A stretch of DNA of 64,000 bases, taken from positions 30,183,073 to 30,247,072 of the forward strand of contig OY978526.1 in NCBI GenBank assembly GCA_963854835.1, in the 5' to 3' direction. The translations under genes were made by a program, and so were the position numbers. This document shows, one piece after another, positions 23,472 through 34,839 of this stretch. The stretch's first letter is position 1; the number at the start of each line of letters is the position of its first letter. Origin of the DNA: Megamerina dolium (Eukaryota; Arthropoda; Insecta; Diptera; Megamerinidae). The notes beneath the pieces are model-generated. The model did not search any database. It saw only the letters and a program-made list of their open reading frames with translations, and was not told the origin of the DNA.

Positions 23472-23815
23472 AAAAAAAAAAAAAAATACATATGTGGCAC
23501 TTAAATCCCCGAAGGGCTCTTTGGACGAGCTTCTCTTCCATCATTGTTGTGCGTGTTAAATTTTGGACAGTATTCGAAGGAACCTACCTATTTTAGCCGG
23601 CTCTGAATGGCAGAACCCTTTCAGAATCTTTTTCATGGCAAATTGGTACTGCCGAAAGAATTGCCAATTGCTTGCCGACTGATGGGTACCGTTCAAAAGA
23701 AAACTTTTTTCGTTATTAAATGTATGCTTCAGCCTGGAATTGAACCCACCACCTACAGATCAGAAAGCCAACATACTAACCCCTGAGCTATGGTACCCAC
23801 GTGTCTACCATACCT
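23472..23815 (-). repeat. tRNA-derived SINE, complete
   Basis: On the minus strand the head contains ccatagctcaggggttagta (Pol III A-box-like) and a ggttcaattccagg B-box-like motif, then the family body, ending at a poly-A-like tract (plus strand 23471-23486). A candidate target duplication acgtgtttca occurs at about 23462-23471 and 23816-23825. Inserted between A2 and B2. Confidence 0.75.
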
Positions 23816-24339
23816 ACGTGTTTCATAATATTTACTTTATTTCAAATATTGAAATTTTAGGTTTTCAAAAAAAGTTATTTGTTTAGTAATTTATTTCTAA
23901 AAAAAAAGTATTTTCTTGGTTCTTGGGAGAATTTGCCCAAGTCTAAATTTTGAAGGCTTGGTAAAATATACCCACATTTGAAATTTTCTGATATCAGGGA
24001 TATAGTAAAATCGACCTGTATTCAGCTCGAACGGTCTTCATCCTTGAACCGTCTATCGAAAAACTAAAACCTCATTCTACAGCTCTTTCCTAATGCCGGT
24101 TGTTTGACAAGGACACAAGAACCGGAATACTTGCCACGTAGGATGAGAATTGACCTTGTGTTTTCGAAAAAAAGAAACGCATACGCATAATCTTTGAACC
24201 AATTTACGTTGATATTGAGTGTCGGGAATGGAGCTATTTCTCAATATCGACTCGTAGATTTAAATCAGACAGCTGCGATGGCTCGGATGGTCTAGAAAGT
24301 ATTGTATGCACGACCAACCGATAGGTGCCGATGAATAGG

Positions 24340-24430
24340 CAGAAGTACCGGGTATGGTAGAACACCTCAGAGGCTTGGAATTTCTAAATGGTGTCAGCAA
24401 ACGAAGAATAGAGACGACTAGCGAAACTTT
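24340..24430 (+). mobile_element. short RTE/LINE 3' remnant
   Basis: Shares cttggaatttctaaatggtg and the following cagcaaacgaagaatagaga with the 3' coding end of the RTE copies (cttggaatttctaactggcg...cagctagcgaagaacagaga). Confidence 0.5.
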
Positions 24431-24646
24431 CCAGCTAAATCAATTAAAACCAATTGTAATGCGTAGAAGCCGATCCAAATACGAAATGCAGCTATGCTTT
24501 AAGCCCTTGATTTTATTTTTGCTTGTTGTTGAAATATTTAAATATAAAATTTTAACATCTGTGTTTATATTTCGAATAGACGTCACAGGTTCTATATATT
24601 TGATATTTGTTTAATATACCTATATACCTACATACCCTGACATTGC

Positions 24647-24654
24647 TATATATA
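24647..24654 (+). promoter_or_regulatory. TATA box of B2
   Basis: TATATATA in the context ttgctatatatacg, 94 bp upstream of the chosen B2 ATG. It argues against the upstream in-frame ATG at 24657, which would fall at the TATA box. Confidence 0.75.
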
Positions 24655-24740
24655 CGATGAATTTTGATTTTATAATAGCACTTTCAAATTACCTTTTAGT
24701 GGGAGTACGGAAAAGAAAAAACAAATCAACAATTAAAAAA

Positions 24741-25055
24741 ATGAAGTTCACTGCGCTGTTCATCGCTCTCTTCTTGGTGGCAATTGTTTCTGAAGTTTCG
24801 GCGGCTAAAAAGGCTAAAAAAGAAGACAAGTCATTGCATTACGATTTGCTAATTCAATCGTTTAAAGAAATTCGTGATTCAACTAAGAATATGGCAAGTA
24901 AGGCAGTTAGAGGGCAATTTGAAGCAATGGAGCCAGATGTTCAAACATTCCAAAATGGCTATAAGCATTTGAAGGAATCAAATATTTCAAGAATTTTGAA
25001 GAAAGTTGGTAAATATGGAGGAATGATTATTGCTTTCTTTGCATTCTGTGGTTAG
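24741..25055 (+). CDS. B2: secreted small protein, type B
   Basis: 104 aa, intronless. The frame is open from an ATG at 24657, but that codon lies at the TATA box; the ATG at 24741 gives MKFTALFIALFLVAIVSEVSA, a signal peptide like those of its paralogues. The mature part is Lys-rich (KKAKKEDKS), then LLIQSFKEIRDSTKNMASK, PDVQTFQNGY (FQ-x-G-W/Y, residues 70-74), HLKESNISRILKKVGKYGG (canonical ESN box, residues 76-94) and a hydrophobic end with Cys103. Closest to B1. Divergent from A2. Function unknown; likely an extracellular helical protein. Confidence 0.85.
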   Translation: MKFTALFIALFLVAIVSEVSAAKKAKKEDKSLHYDLLIQSFKEIRDSTKNMASKAVRGQFEAMEPDVQTFQNGYKHLKESNISRILKKVGKYGGMIIAFFAFCG

Positions 25056-25139
25056 ATATTTGAAAAAAACAGCTAATTGTACAATATATTTTAAATGAAA
25101 CATGTAATAAAAACAAACAAAAAATCGTTTACTGTTATT

Positions 25140-25755
25140 TACTGTCGTTCATATAATGGTGAGAATAAAGATCGAAATGTTATGTCGCAAAATGCTCCTA
25201 AAAAAGCTTCGTAAGAATCCGCTAAAACCGGATGCTTTGACATTGACATTCCGCCATGAAAAAGCTTCTACGAAAGCTCTGCTACAAAACTCAGAAAATG
25301 TTTGGTATCGCAATTGTTCAGCTAAGGTGGTCAATTCTTCGCAAATATTGAAGTTTTGAACTCAATAGATGATAAATAAGACTATGAGAAGCTAGAGAGT
25401 ATGATGACGTGGGTCAAAAGACCCACGATTAACGACAATTGAACTTTCAACCATCAAACTACAGGGGTAGCTATTTTCGCGTATTAGTTAGTTTCGTTTG
25501 ACAAGAAATATACGAAAGCTAGTTCACTTTCCCTTTGCTTTTTCATATTACCTTTCCTGTATACTATACAACTCCACAGAAAAAACTTTTCTATTTGATG
25601 CCGGGTTGAAAGTAACTTTTTCGCATAATATGGCATTGATTTTGCTCCATTAGCTCTAATTTCTGAGATATTGTGATAAATCCATTTTGCCTTATGTATA
25701 TGCAAAAATTATTTTTAAAAAATGGTTTTTGCATTTTTTCGGAAAATTATTTTCG
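25140..25755. other. intergenic, no gene seen
   Basis: Short overlapping ORFs in both directions; no domain, signal peptide or TATATATA promoter. It may hold decayed repeat sequence. Confidence 0.35.
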
Positions 25756-25768
25756 TATGATGCTACGG

Positions 25769-26138
25769 AAGTGGGTCCTGTAGCTCAGTGGTTAGTGTGT
25801 TGGCCTTCTGATCTATAGGTCGTGCGTTCAATCCCCGGGTGAAGCATATCAAATTTAATATCGAACAAAATTGTTCTTTTGAACAGTATCCACCTGTCGG
25901 CAACCAATTGGCAATTCTTCCGACAGTAACAATTTGCCATAAAAAAGCTTCTAAAACGACTCTGTGACAAAGCTCAAAAAAGTGATGTCACAAGAGTTCT
26001 GCCGTTCGGAACCGGCTAAAATAAGTAGGTTCCTTCAATATTGTCCAAAATTTAACACGCACAACAGTAATGGAAGAGAAGCTCGGCCAAAGAACCCTTC
26101 GGGTCTTTAAGCGCCACATATTTATTTATTTTTTTATT
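25769..26138 (+). repeat. tRNA-derived SINE, complete with target duplication
   Basis: The head gggtcctgtagctcagtggt has an A-box-like core, followed by gttggccttctgatctatag and a gcgttcaatccccg B-box-like motif. The body continues with the family blocks and ends with a ctttaagcgccacatat/T-rich tail. It is flanked by an exact 9-bp duplication, atgctacgg, at 25760-25768 and 26139-26147. The absence of a folding 3' half shows it is not a tRNA gene. Confidence 0.85.
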
Positions 26139-26149
26139 ATGCTACGGGT

Positions 26150-27425
26150 TATATATAAAATATTGAATCACACACATTGAAAAATGTAATGTATTTTTGT
26201 TTTTTGGCTAACGAATTACTTGTTAAATGAATTCTGTGAGACCGAGTGATGGATCACGATATGTTTATATTATATATATTACATAACGGTAATAAATATG
26301 GTTTCATCACTTTTGGTCATTCTACAACGTTACATTTACTTTCTACTATGAATACCTGGAGCCTGATCGCTTATTAAGCTCCAACAATAGTCAGCCATCA
26401 TATGAAGAGGCCATCTTCCCAGTAACTGTCTTCTATTATTTTAATCTCCTGATGTAAAAGCTCACCTTGCTCTTCAACAGTGGCACTTGAATTCTCTCGG
26501 AAATTAGCTAAGTGGCCGTGCAAGTAGAGAATCTTGATGCTCATTAAACTTCACCTTGGTTTTTTCTGAGTGTTAATTTTGAATCGCTTATGTTGGTAAA
26601 ATTGGATTTAAATTTGGTTTCAGATATTAATTGTTCCCGTCTAAGAGAGTAATGTTTTATCAACACACTAAATTCATTTCTTTTCATATTAAACATAAAA
26701 TTTAAACCTTATCGGCGCTCACTGTCGAAATCAATTGAGGACAGAAGTGAACAAAATTCTGCACGGAGTCTTTGTTTAATGATCGGGCACATGAAATAAA
26801 TTTAGCAACATCAGCGACATCTACTGACTTGCTGTTGGCTTAATGTTAGTACGAACAGTAGAGTCATGTATGTATGTGTGGTATTATGCTAACCATTTTA
26901 TGTATATACAGAGAGCTACATATTGCATTTCATGTAGCTCTACAATGGCATATCATTCATAAAAATCGGACGAAAAATGAATAAGTTATAAGAAAAAAAT
27001 CATTTTAGCGTTTTTTATAAGTCAAAAACAATTGAAACTGAACACTTTTTCGTGATTTTGAAAGAAATTGAATTAATAGTCCCACTTGCAAGACTAAGTT
27101 ACCCCAATAGGGATATCCTCCGCTGCACTACAACAACTCCATCTATTGCAAATTTTCGGTAAATGTGATAAGCTTTCTGCAATTGCTATTTTTTTTTTCA
27201 ATTTCCGATTTCATTCATACACCATGATGAGTTCAACTGTCCTCAAATGTTTACCAGCGCTATTTAAATTCAATGAATAGCTTTATCTAGCACTTCTCTA
27301 TATATAGAAACAGTTGCTTATACAAATTTGGATATATCTACATACACATATACAAAATACATTTTCTAATGCTCTAAAATAAATATTGAAAATTATGGGT
27401 ATTCGTGAAAGTGCTGAAATATAGT
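26150..27425. other. intergenic with one unidentified TE-like fragment
   Basis: Mostly AT-rich without genes. On the minus strand at about 26350-26560 a broken frame reads HGHLANFRENSSATVEEQGE, then LLHQEI, which looks like a protein fragment found in multi-copy arthropod repeats. I cannot assign the family with certainty. Confidence 0.35.
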
Positions 27426-27443
27426 ATAGTATTATATAGGGAT

Positions 27444-29469
27444 AGAGGTTGTGCGTTGGGTTTGGGACCCGCCACATAAAAAACCCCCCCAATGAAAAAA
27501 ACAAATATGCCTCGGATAGGGACTACCGCTTTTGTTGATGACCCCGCAAACGAAAAAAGGACCACGATTTACGGATATGCACCTGGAATGTCCGATTCCT
27601 TTATAGGGAGGGTGCCTCTATCCAGCTGGTTGATGTCCTCGAAAAATACAGAGCTGACATCACCGCTCTCCAGGAAATGCGATGGACAGGACAGGAAACA
27701 TGGTAATTGGTGGTACCAGATTCCAGCATCTCGACATCCACAAAGCGACATGGCTGTCTCCAGATCAACGTACAAGAAACCAAATTGATCATGTGGTGAT
27801 TGACGGAAGGCATGCTTCCAGTGTGATGGACGTGAAATCGATCCGTGGTGCCAACATCGACTCGGATCACTACCTTGTTGCAGCTAAGGTGCGCACACGC
27901 CTATGTGTCGCAAATAACCAGAGAAGTCCCACACAGAGAAAGCTCGACGTCAGTAAGCTGCGATCACCAGAGACAGCAGATGCATTTTCCACTCGACTAT
28001 CGGATCTGCTTATGCAGAACACTCCCCCACTTGATGATACATGCGCACGGTGGACACATATATCCCACTCTATGACTACTGCTGCCGAGGAGGTAATCGG
28101 TTACTACCGGCCTCTGAGGAATGAGTGGTATGATCAGGAGTGTCGCGACGCTACCGCAGAGAAAGACGCCGCCTACAGAAAAACCCTGCGTGCAGGCGTA
28201 ACGCGAGCTGTTAAGGAGCGGTATAGAGAGAAAAGGAGTGCAGAGAGACGTCTTTTCAGGCGCAAGAAAAGAGAACAAGAAAGACGCGAGTGTGAGAGTG
28301 TGCCAAATCCTGGAGAAGACCCAAGAAAAACAGATCGACACACACCACCTATTTGTTGATTATAAAGCCGCTTTCGACTGTCCGGTAAGGGATTACATCT
28401 ACGCAAGAATGTCTGAGTTCGGTATTCCTGCAAAGCTCATTCGACTTTGCAGAATGACAATGCATAACTCCCGTTGTGCAGTGAAAATTGGGAAGGACCT
28501 CTCCGCACCGTTTAGAACCGAACGGAGTTTCAGACAAGGTGATTCGTTATCGTGAGACTTCTTCAATCTTATTATGAAGAAAATAATACGAGCTGCTGAT
28601 CTACGACATAATGGCACTATCTTCAACAAAAGTGTCATGCTGTTAGCGTATGCCGACGATATTGATATAATCGGCATGAACACTCGAGCAGTCAGTGCAG
28701 CATTCTCAGAGTTGGAAAGAGAGTCGCGTCGGATGGGTCTTACGGTGAATGAGGTCAAGACGAAGTATCTAGTGTCAACAAACAAAGAGTCCCGGCGTCT
28801 TGGACAGTACGTCACTGTTGACAACTACGCTTTTGAAGTAGTAAGGGACTTTGTCTATCTTGGAACCAGCATTGACAGCAGTAATGACGTCAGCCTGGAG
28901 ATATTGCGAAGGATCACTCTTGCAAACAGGTGCTACTTTGGGCTAAGTAAGCAATTGAGAAGTCGAGCTCTCTCTCAAAGAACGAAAACTACACTCTACA
29001 AGTCTCTCATCATGCCTGTCCTAACATATGGCGCTGAAGCCTGGACATTTTCCACTTCGGATGAGCGAATGCTTGGAGTTTTCGAGAGAAAAGTCCTACG
29101 CAAGATCTTTGGATCTATTTGCATTGGTGGCGAGTACCGAATAAGGTACAACCATGAGCTGTACGAGCTGTATGCCGATATTGACATAGTAATACGCATC
29201 AAAATCCAGCGGCTGCGCTGGCTAGGTCATGTCGAGCGAATGGAAGAACACGCTCCAGCTAAGAAGGTGTTATATTCGGAACCCGCTGGAGGACGACGCA
29301 AAAGATTAAGACCAAACCTCAGGTGGAAAGACCAAGTACTGGAGAACCTGACGGCGCTTGGAATTTCTAACTGGCGCCAGCTAGCGAAGAACAGAGATGG
29401 CTGGCGAAGCATGTTATTTTCGGCCTAAATCGATATTCGGTTGTTATGGCCCCATAAGTAAGTAAGTAA
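27444..29469 (+). mobile_element. RTE-like LINE, 5' complete but internally deleted
   Basis: Flanked by a 14-15 bp target duplication (gtattatatagggat at 27429-27443 and 29470-29484). Encodes a broken AP-endonuclease N-terminus (about 27.49-27.79 kb), an intact endonuclease C-terminus with IDHVVIDGRH and DSDHYLVAAKV (27.78-27.90 kb), then the linker with RSAERRLFRRKKREQERREC. It is deleted straight into RT motifs (HLFVDYKAAFD, frameshifted), and continues as a 284-codon frame from 28574 with LLAYADDIDIIG, the catalytic YADD. The C-terminal RLRWLGHVERM block is typical of RTE-group LINEs. The 3' end is a (taag)n tail after ggttgttatggccccataag. A stop precedes the YADD frame, so it is non-autonomous. 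Confidence 0.85.
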
Positions 29470-29522
29470 GTATTATATAGGGATTACTTTATGAGAATGA
29501 GAGTGTATTACAATATGATAAT

Positions 29523-30640
29523 TACGAGGAAAGTCCCAGAACTAGCCGACCTAAGAAAGAAAACACAACAAATTTGGGAAATTTTTTCTTTATTTCTCAT
29601 TTCTTTATTTTCCCAATGATATTCTACAGCTTCGATACCCTGTTTATAGTTTAACTGTCTAGCTCATTAGACGCAGACTTTACCTCTTCATTGTTTGCAA
29701 ATCTTCTACCACCAAGTCATTTTTTCACATTTGGAAATAGAAAATAATCCATAGGCGCTAAATCTGGCGAATAAGGTGCATGCTGAAGCAATTCGAGCTT
29801 TAACTCATTGATTTTGGCCATCGCAATAGCGGATGTGTGAACTGCTGCATTGTCTTGATGAAACAACACTTTCTTTTTCGCCAAATGTGGCATTTTTCTT
29901 TAATTTCATCACTTAAACGCTACAACAAATTACCATAATACTCGTCGTTGATTGTTTTCCCTTTTTGAAGATAATCAATAAAATTTATCCCACGTGGATC
30001 CCAAAAAAACAGACGCCATAACCTTGCCTGCATATGGAACTGTCTTAGTCTACTTTGGACACGATTCTTCCCTTTCAGTCCACTGTTTTGACTGCTCTTT
30101 TTTGTCAGATGTGAAGTGGTGGACCCATGTCTCATTCATGGTTACGAATCGACGCAAAAATTCGACTTTAATACTGTGAAACATCGCCAAACACTCTATA
30201 GAAAAATCTTCACGAAGTTGTTTTTGTTCTATAGTCACATCTGCATTTTCGGTCAATATACGATGTACAGCACTTTTTGAAATGCCTGTAATTTCACCTA
30301 GCTCACGCACCTTCAGTCGGCGATGATCATCCAATACCATTTTGTGGATTTTCTTAACCGTTTCTGGCATGGCCACCTCAATTGGTTGACCACTACGGTG
30401 TTCGTCTTCGGTTAAACTCTGTCACCCAATATTTTATGATCGTAAACGAAGGAGTAGTCTTCCAAAGTTCTGCTTTAATATTCGTTGGACTGAGTTCTTT
30501 CAAATGAAAGTATTGAATTACATAACGGTGACCAATTTTTTCCATGTTTACAACTTCACTGAGGTCGTTAACTTTCTGTTGCGATTTTTCACCAAAGTAA
30601 TTTTTATCCAACTACTGCCGCCATCTATAAGTCAGATCGG
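29523..30640 (-). pseudogene. mariner (irritans-like, DD34D) transposase, broken
   Basis: The minus strand runs from the N-terminal VVNMEKIGHRYVIQYFHLKE (near 30550) through an HTH (VRELGEITGISKSAVHRIL, near 30290-30240), a first catalytic block with MNETWVHH (Asp replaced by Asn, near 30140), WDPRGINFIDYLQ, then HQDNAAVHT and YSPDLAPMDYFLF (near 29870-29750), spaced 34 residues between Asp 2 and 3. Several frame breaks and the D-to-N change mean it is dead. The low-coordinate end has a complement beginning ttaggtcggctagttctggg, a mariner-type terminal repeat. Confidence 0.85.
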
Positions 30641-30649
30641 GTAGTATTG

Positions 30650-31190
30650 ATATGTATAAAACTTCTGTGGTTTTTGTTGCAGTCATTTCCACACATCTCT
30701 TTGGAGCCAACACCGAACCGACAAGGAGGTGTTGTAGTCCCCAAAACAAATGGTAGCCGTACAACGAAGGCTATATGGGACACAATGGATGTATCAAAAC
30801 TTGCTAATAAAACATTTTCGATATGTGCGTAACATTAACTCTGGCACTATCTGAATCGATTCACATTGATTTGACTACGATTTTTGAAATATAACTTATT
30901 TGAGGTAATTCGAAATTGTTCTACGATAAACTCTACGTAGTGATAAATCGACCGCAATTTTTTCCCCAAATCAATATACTTGTACTATGTATTTATATTG
31001 GAATGAATAGGTACAACTGTTTGGTGTTTAAACAATTTAATTATTTGGTAGTATTGCAGTGGTGCTATCTAAGAGTACAATGCAATAAATATACACATTT
31101 TATAACTTTTGCATTTGCATTTTGGTTTTTCCCCACTTTTGTTGATATTTCTTTTATTTCAATCACACACAATAGGAATTGGCAAATAAA
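30650..31190. other. intergenic upstream of A3
   Basis: No gene. A short A/T-rich region between the mariner remnant and the A3 promoter. No B gene is divergent from A3, unlike A1 and A2. Confidence 0.5.
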
Positions 31191-31197
31191 TTTCCAC

Positions 31198-31205
31198 TAT
31201 ATATA
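31198..31205 (+). promoter_or_regulatory. TATA box of A3
   Basis: TATATATA in the context ccactatatatagg, 92 bp upstream of the A3 ATG; nearly identical context to B4. Confidence 0.75.
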
Positions 31206-31289
31206 GGAAGAATTTTCAATACAGATCAGTAATTGCAATATCAGCTACACATCTGAAGGCAGAAGAGTAAAAACGAAAGAATCGTCAAT

Positions 31290-31601
31290 ATGAAGTTTGT
31301 CTATATATTTCTTGTCGTCTTTTTGATGGTAACTATATTCGAAGGAACTGAAGGCGGATTTTTGGATATCGGAAAGAATAAGGCACAAAAGGAAGAATTT
31401 AAAAAACAACTATTTACGGAGAGTGCGAATAGGGTTTCAGCTGCAGCGCAAAAATGCGCACAGAAGGCCCAAAATAAGGATGAAAATATGAAGGATTGCA
31501 TACAGGAATTAAATGATGCCGTTGCAAAAATGAAAGAGTCCAAAATTTTGAAAAAGTTCAAGAAGCCGGGCTTTTTTGCAAAATTGTTCAGCATATTTTA
31601 A
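31290..31601 (+). CDS. A3: secreted small protein, type A
   Basis: 103 aa, intronless, the shortest type A. Signal peptide MKFVYIFLVVFLMVTIFEGT; mature start near GGFLDIGKNK. Core cysteines Cys56 (AAAQKCAQKAQ) and Cys70 (NMKDCIQELND) are 13 residues apart rather than 18-19. The box KMKESKILKKFKK (residues 80-92) is the type-A sequence closest to the type-B HLKESNI-LKK box, and helps join the two types. The tail GFFAKLFSIF parallels that of A1. Strongly lysine-rich. The plus-strand orientation differs from A1 and A2. Function unknown. Confidence 0.85.
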   Translation: MKFVYIFLVVFLMVTIFEGTEGGFLDIGKNKAQKEEFKKQLFTESANRVSAAAQKCAQKAQNKDENMKDCIQELNDAVAKMKESKILKKFKKPGFFAKLFSIF

Positions 31602-31969
31602 ATTTGAATAAAGATATGAATACGTACTTGTAATACGTACGATTTAATGCTAAGTTTTTGTATATTTATTAGTTGATTAGGGTATGTTCTAGTATACCAC
31701 TATTGTACGTTTCACAAAATTTATGGCCTGCATGGATTTCTAATTTAACACTTTTAAATTATTTCTCTGAAGCTATTAATATGCATCATTGTCAAAGTTT
31801 CGGAATCGTTTTTTTTTTTAGAGGACGTGAAACCAGGGAAGCACTCAGACAAAATACGTCCACCGTATTGCCAAAACAGGCCTCAAAGCCTGTTTTTGTA
31901 CTATACGGTAAGCAATCTGTTGGTCCTTTATTCAATCAAACACAACAACGTAATTTAATCGTCTAAATT

Positions 31970-32350
31970 TATTACGAATATGGTCGCTAAAAAATACTTT
32001 TCGCAAATTATGTGAAAGTTTTGGTCGTCATAATCGTCATGACTTGTGGAGCGACATACCACACCAGCCGTGAAACACTTTGCAACCAAATTTGATGATC
32101 GTATAAATTCAAGAAATTCCGAAGTTACATCGCAACCAAGAAGCTGCGATCTAATGCGATCTTTGGATTACTTATTATGGGGCTTTTTGAACGGTAAAGT
32201 GTACGCCAATAATCCATAAACATTTCAAGATCTTAAACCCCAAGCGAGCTGAAATTAAGGTCCTTGATCTGCTTTTATTGAAACGACCAGTCGAAAATTT
32301 GGATGTTTGGATGCGCTGGCCTATAATCGAAGCCGTGGTGGACAAATGAA
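31970..32350 (+). mobile_element. DD41D (rosa-like) transposase remnant
   Basis: Plus-strand frames give SCDLM, SLDYLLWGFLNGKVYANNP and a final YNRSRGGQMND, parallel to SCDLTPLDFFLWGYAKDRVYA and NNSRGGHLND of the copy at 41.2-41.4 kb. Stops and indels throughout. Closely similar to the remnant at 4.9-5.5 kb. Confidence 0.65.
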
Positions 32351-32839
32351 CGATATTTCTTTTTCATACATAAATGGCATAGAGCCGCCTTTCATAATCC
32401 ATAAAGATTTTTGAGTTTCCTTCGCAAAAAGTGTGTGTTTTTTTTTGTTTGAGTAGATAAAGGACAGATGGCCCATTTGGAATATGGCCGTTTCAAAACG
32501 AAATAACTTGAAATTTTTTGAAGAGCACAAGTTTGGTTAACAGATTAATTACAAATACCTCAGCCACAAGAAACAAAAGCACTTGTTCAGCAAAATATGA
32601 GATTGATTTGTTTCGGTTTAATTGAATTTCGCCCTTAAACTCAAACAAGTAATGAAACTAGTTAGAATTCAATCAAATACCCAGAATCACTACTGGAAGG
32701 GTAAAATGTAGTATCGACCTCTATTAGTATTTTCTCCTTACCACTTCAGAAGGAAGGCTATTTACTGTTGGAACTACGAAATAGCCGACCTAAGACGAAT
32801 ATGTCTTCATGAGGTCAAATCGGCGATGACTGAGCGCGA

Positions 32840-34160
32840 ATTCGCCCTTTCCTATGCATGAGAGAAGAACGGCTGATCAAGAGATCGCATTAAGTGAAGA
32901 TCTTAAAATAGCAGTAGGAACCCTGAAGAATAACAATGCTCCGGGACCAGATGGCATCACAGCTGAAGTATTAAAAATTATAGCAAGTGAAAGACCGCAA
33001 GTATTACTTCATTACTACTACAACACTTGCGGGGTATTTCAAGAAGTCTAGAAAACCCAAAAATAGACCAATGGATACCGACCGATTAAGAGCTGCAGTC
33101 GAAGAAGCCGGAGATCTGTCGGCCCGAAAACATGGCTTCAAATCACGTAGTTCCACTCTGACTGTCATAAAAGACGTCATCGAAATTATCAAAGATGCTC
33201 ATACTGAAAACCACTGCTCCATATGAGTAGTTCTTTGAGTGACACTAAATGTAAGGAACGCTTTCAATAGCGTCAGATGGACCGACATCATTCAGACCGT
33301 TGAGTTCTGATTTCGTGTCCCGGTATACCTAATGAACATAGTGCACAACTACTTTAGAGATCGCAAACTCCACCATTAGGATAGACTCAGGACAAAACAA
33401 ATAACTAAGGGTGCAGCTCAGGTATCAATCCTAGGACCAGACCTCTGGAACGTTAACTACTACAAACTACGAAACTCGTCTGGTGACTTTTGCTAATGAT
33501 ATAGCCGCTCAAAGCAATGTTAACCTCCAACGAAACCTGAACTAGGTCATGATAAGGACGAGAGATTTGGGGACGCCAGCAAGCTAAATATCGCTACGGA
33601 AAAGAGAGAGAGCTACTGCTGTTAAAGAAACGACACACAACGTTAGAAGTGGAGGTGCGGATTTTTGAAAAACCAATATTTACGAAAAAAGTTCTGACAT
33701 ATTTGGAATTGAGACTCGACTCCAAACTCATGTATTGGGCACGAATCCCACACGCAGCATCTAAAGCAGCGCAGGCTATATCGGCACTGAGTAGACTAAA
33801 GGCAAACATTGATGGCTAAACAAGCTCATGTCTGTAGTGAAATATGGGCAGAAATACCTCAATAGAATGTGTAAATCGGATGACCCAGGGTGCATACAAT
33901 ATTTAATAGTCAAAGAGGGTGAAGCGAGCGTGAAGTATTAAGAAACAAATTAGTCCAATAATGGGGTGGAGGCAATTATTGAGAAAATGTTCAGAAATAA
34001 ACTAGAATGTTACCTCAAAATTTGTGGAACACGTTCTCAGGAAAAACACCAAAATGAGTAAAGACTGATAAAGACAGAGACCTACACCCGAAGTAACGCT
34101 ATCGTAATTCCACGGTAGATTGAATGTCCTAAAAGGAAGAGAAAGTTTTTTAGTGTCTGT
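32840..34160 (+). mobile_element. R1-clade LINE fragment, decayed
   Basis: Consecutive broken frames resemble an R1-type RT. NNNAPGPDGITAEVLKI (near 32930-32985) is the start of the RT domain; ARKHGFKSRSSTLTVIKDVIE (33125-33190) and NAFNSVRW follow. GAAQVSILGPDLWNVNYY (near 33415-33470) is the diagnostic R1 motif, but the F/YADD site is lost to stops. A later part includes a KYLNRM stretch. Heavily mutated. Confidence 0.65.
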
Positions 34161-34261
34161 AACGGCACAATCCTTAACTGTGACGACAGTTATTGGTCAT
34201 TGGGTTCGTTATTTTGTTACCTCCTCCATGAAAACATGTTTTTATTATTATTATTTCGTAG

Positions 34262-34677
34262 GTTATAATATAACCCACAGCCCCATAACCTAACCTAAGG
34301 TTATGGGGCTTCCGTCTCTCTGAGAGGACACACTTAGGCCAGAAAGGTCCATTGTGATACCACCGAGCTTCTCCTCCAATACTGTTGTACGTGTTAAATT
34401 TTGGTCAGCATTAGAAGGGACCTACTTATATTAACCGATTCCGAATGGCACAACCCTTGTGACATCACTTTAACTTAGTTTTGTCATAGAGCTCTTTTAA
34501 GAAGCATTTTTGGCAAATTGTTACTGCCGGAAAAATTGCCAATTCTTGCCGGCAGTTGGGTACCGTTCTAAAGAAAAATCTTTTCGATATTGAATTTTGT
34601 TATGCTTCAGCCGGGGACTGAACTCACGACCTACAGATCAGAAGGCCAACGCACTAACCACTGAGCTACGGCACCCA
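34262..34677 (-). repeat. tRNA-derived SINE, long-tail type
   Basis: The minus-strand head (gccgtagctcagtggttagt, then a gggttcagtcccc-like B box) is joined to the family body and to an extra 3' segment with ctctctgagaggacacactt, ending in a ttaggttatggggc-like tail. A candidate imperfect target duplication tattatt(t)cgta lies at both ends. Confidence 0.75.
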
Positions 34678-34839
34678 CTATTATTACGTAAGCACAACGG
34701 CCAAGAGATATATAATGCCCCAGACAGTTTTACTGTAAGTCCTAAGAAGCTTAAAATTTTGCTCATCTCACTCTTTGGGCTCTGGTATAAGCGCTATGCA
34801 TGGGTCTAAGATATGTTCTGCTTCACTTTCGCTGTTTTT

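Noticed and set aside
24657..24740. N-terminal extension of B2 from the ATG at 24657
   Set aside because: The ATG falls at the TATA box, and the extension would bury the signal peptide that all paralogues have at the N-terminus.
25771..25850. Possible tRNA gene (tagctcagtggttag...gttcaatcccc)
   Set aside because: A and B box words are present, but there is no matching acceptor stem or 3' half; the same head recurs on other SINE copies, and a 9-bp target duplication flanks the whole element.
28399..28824. 141-codon minus-strand ORF repeated at 55013-55438
   Set aside because: Antisense of the RTE reverse transcriptase; its recurrence reflects the duplicated element.
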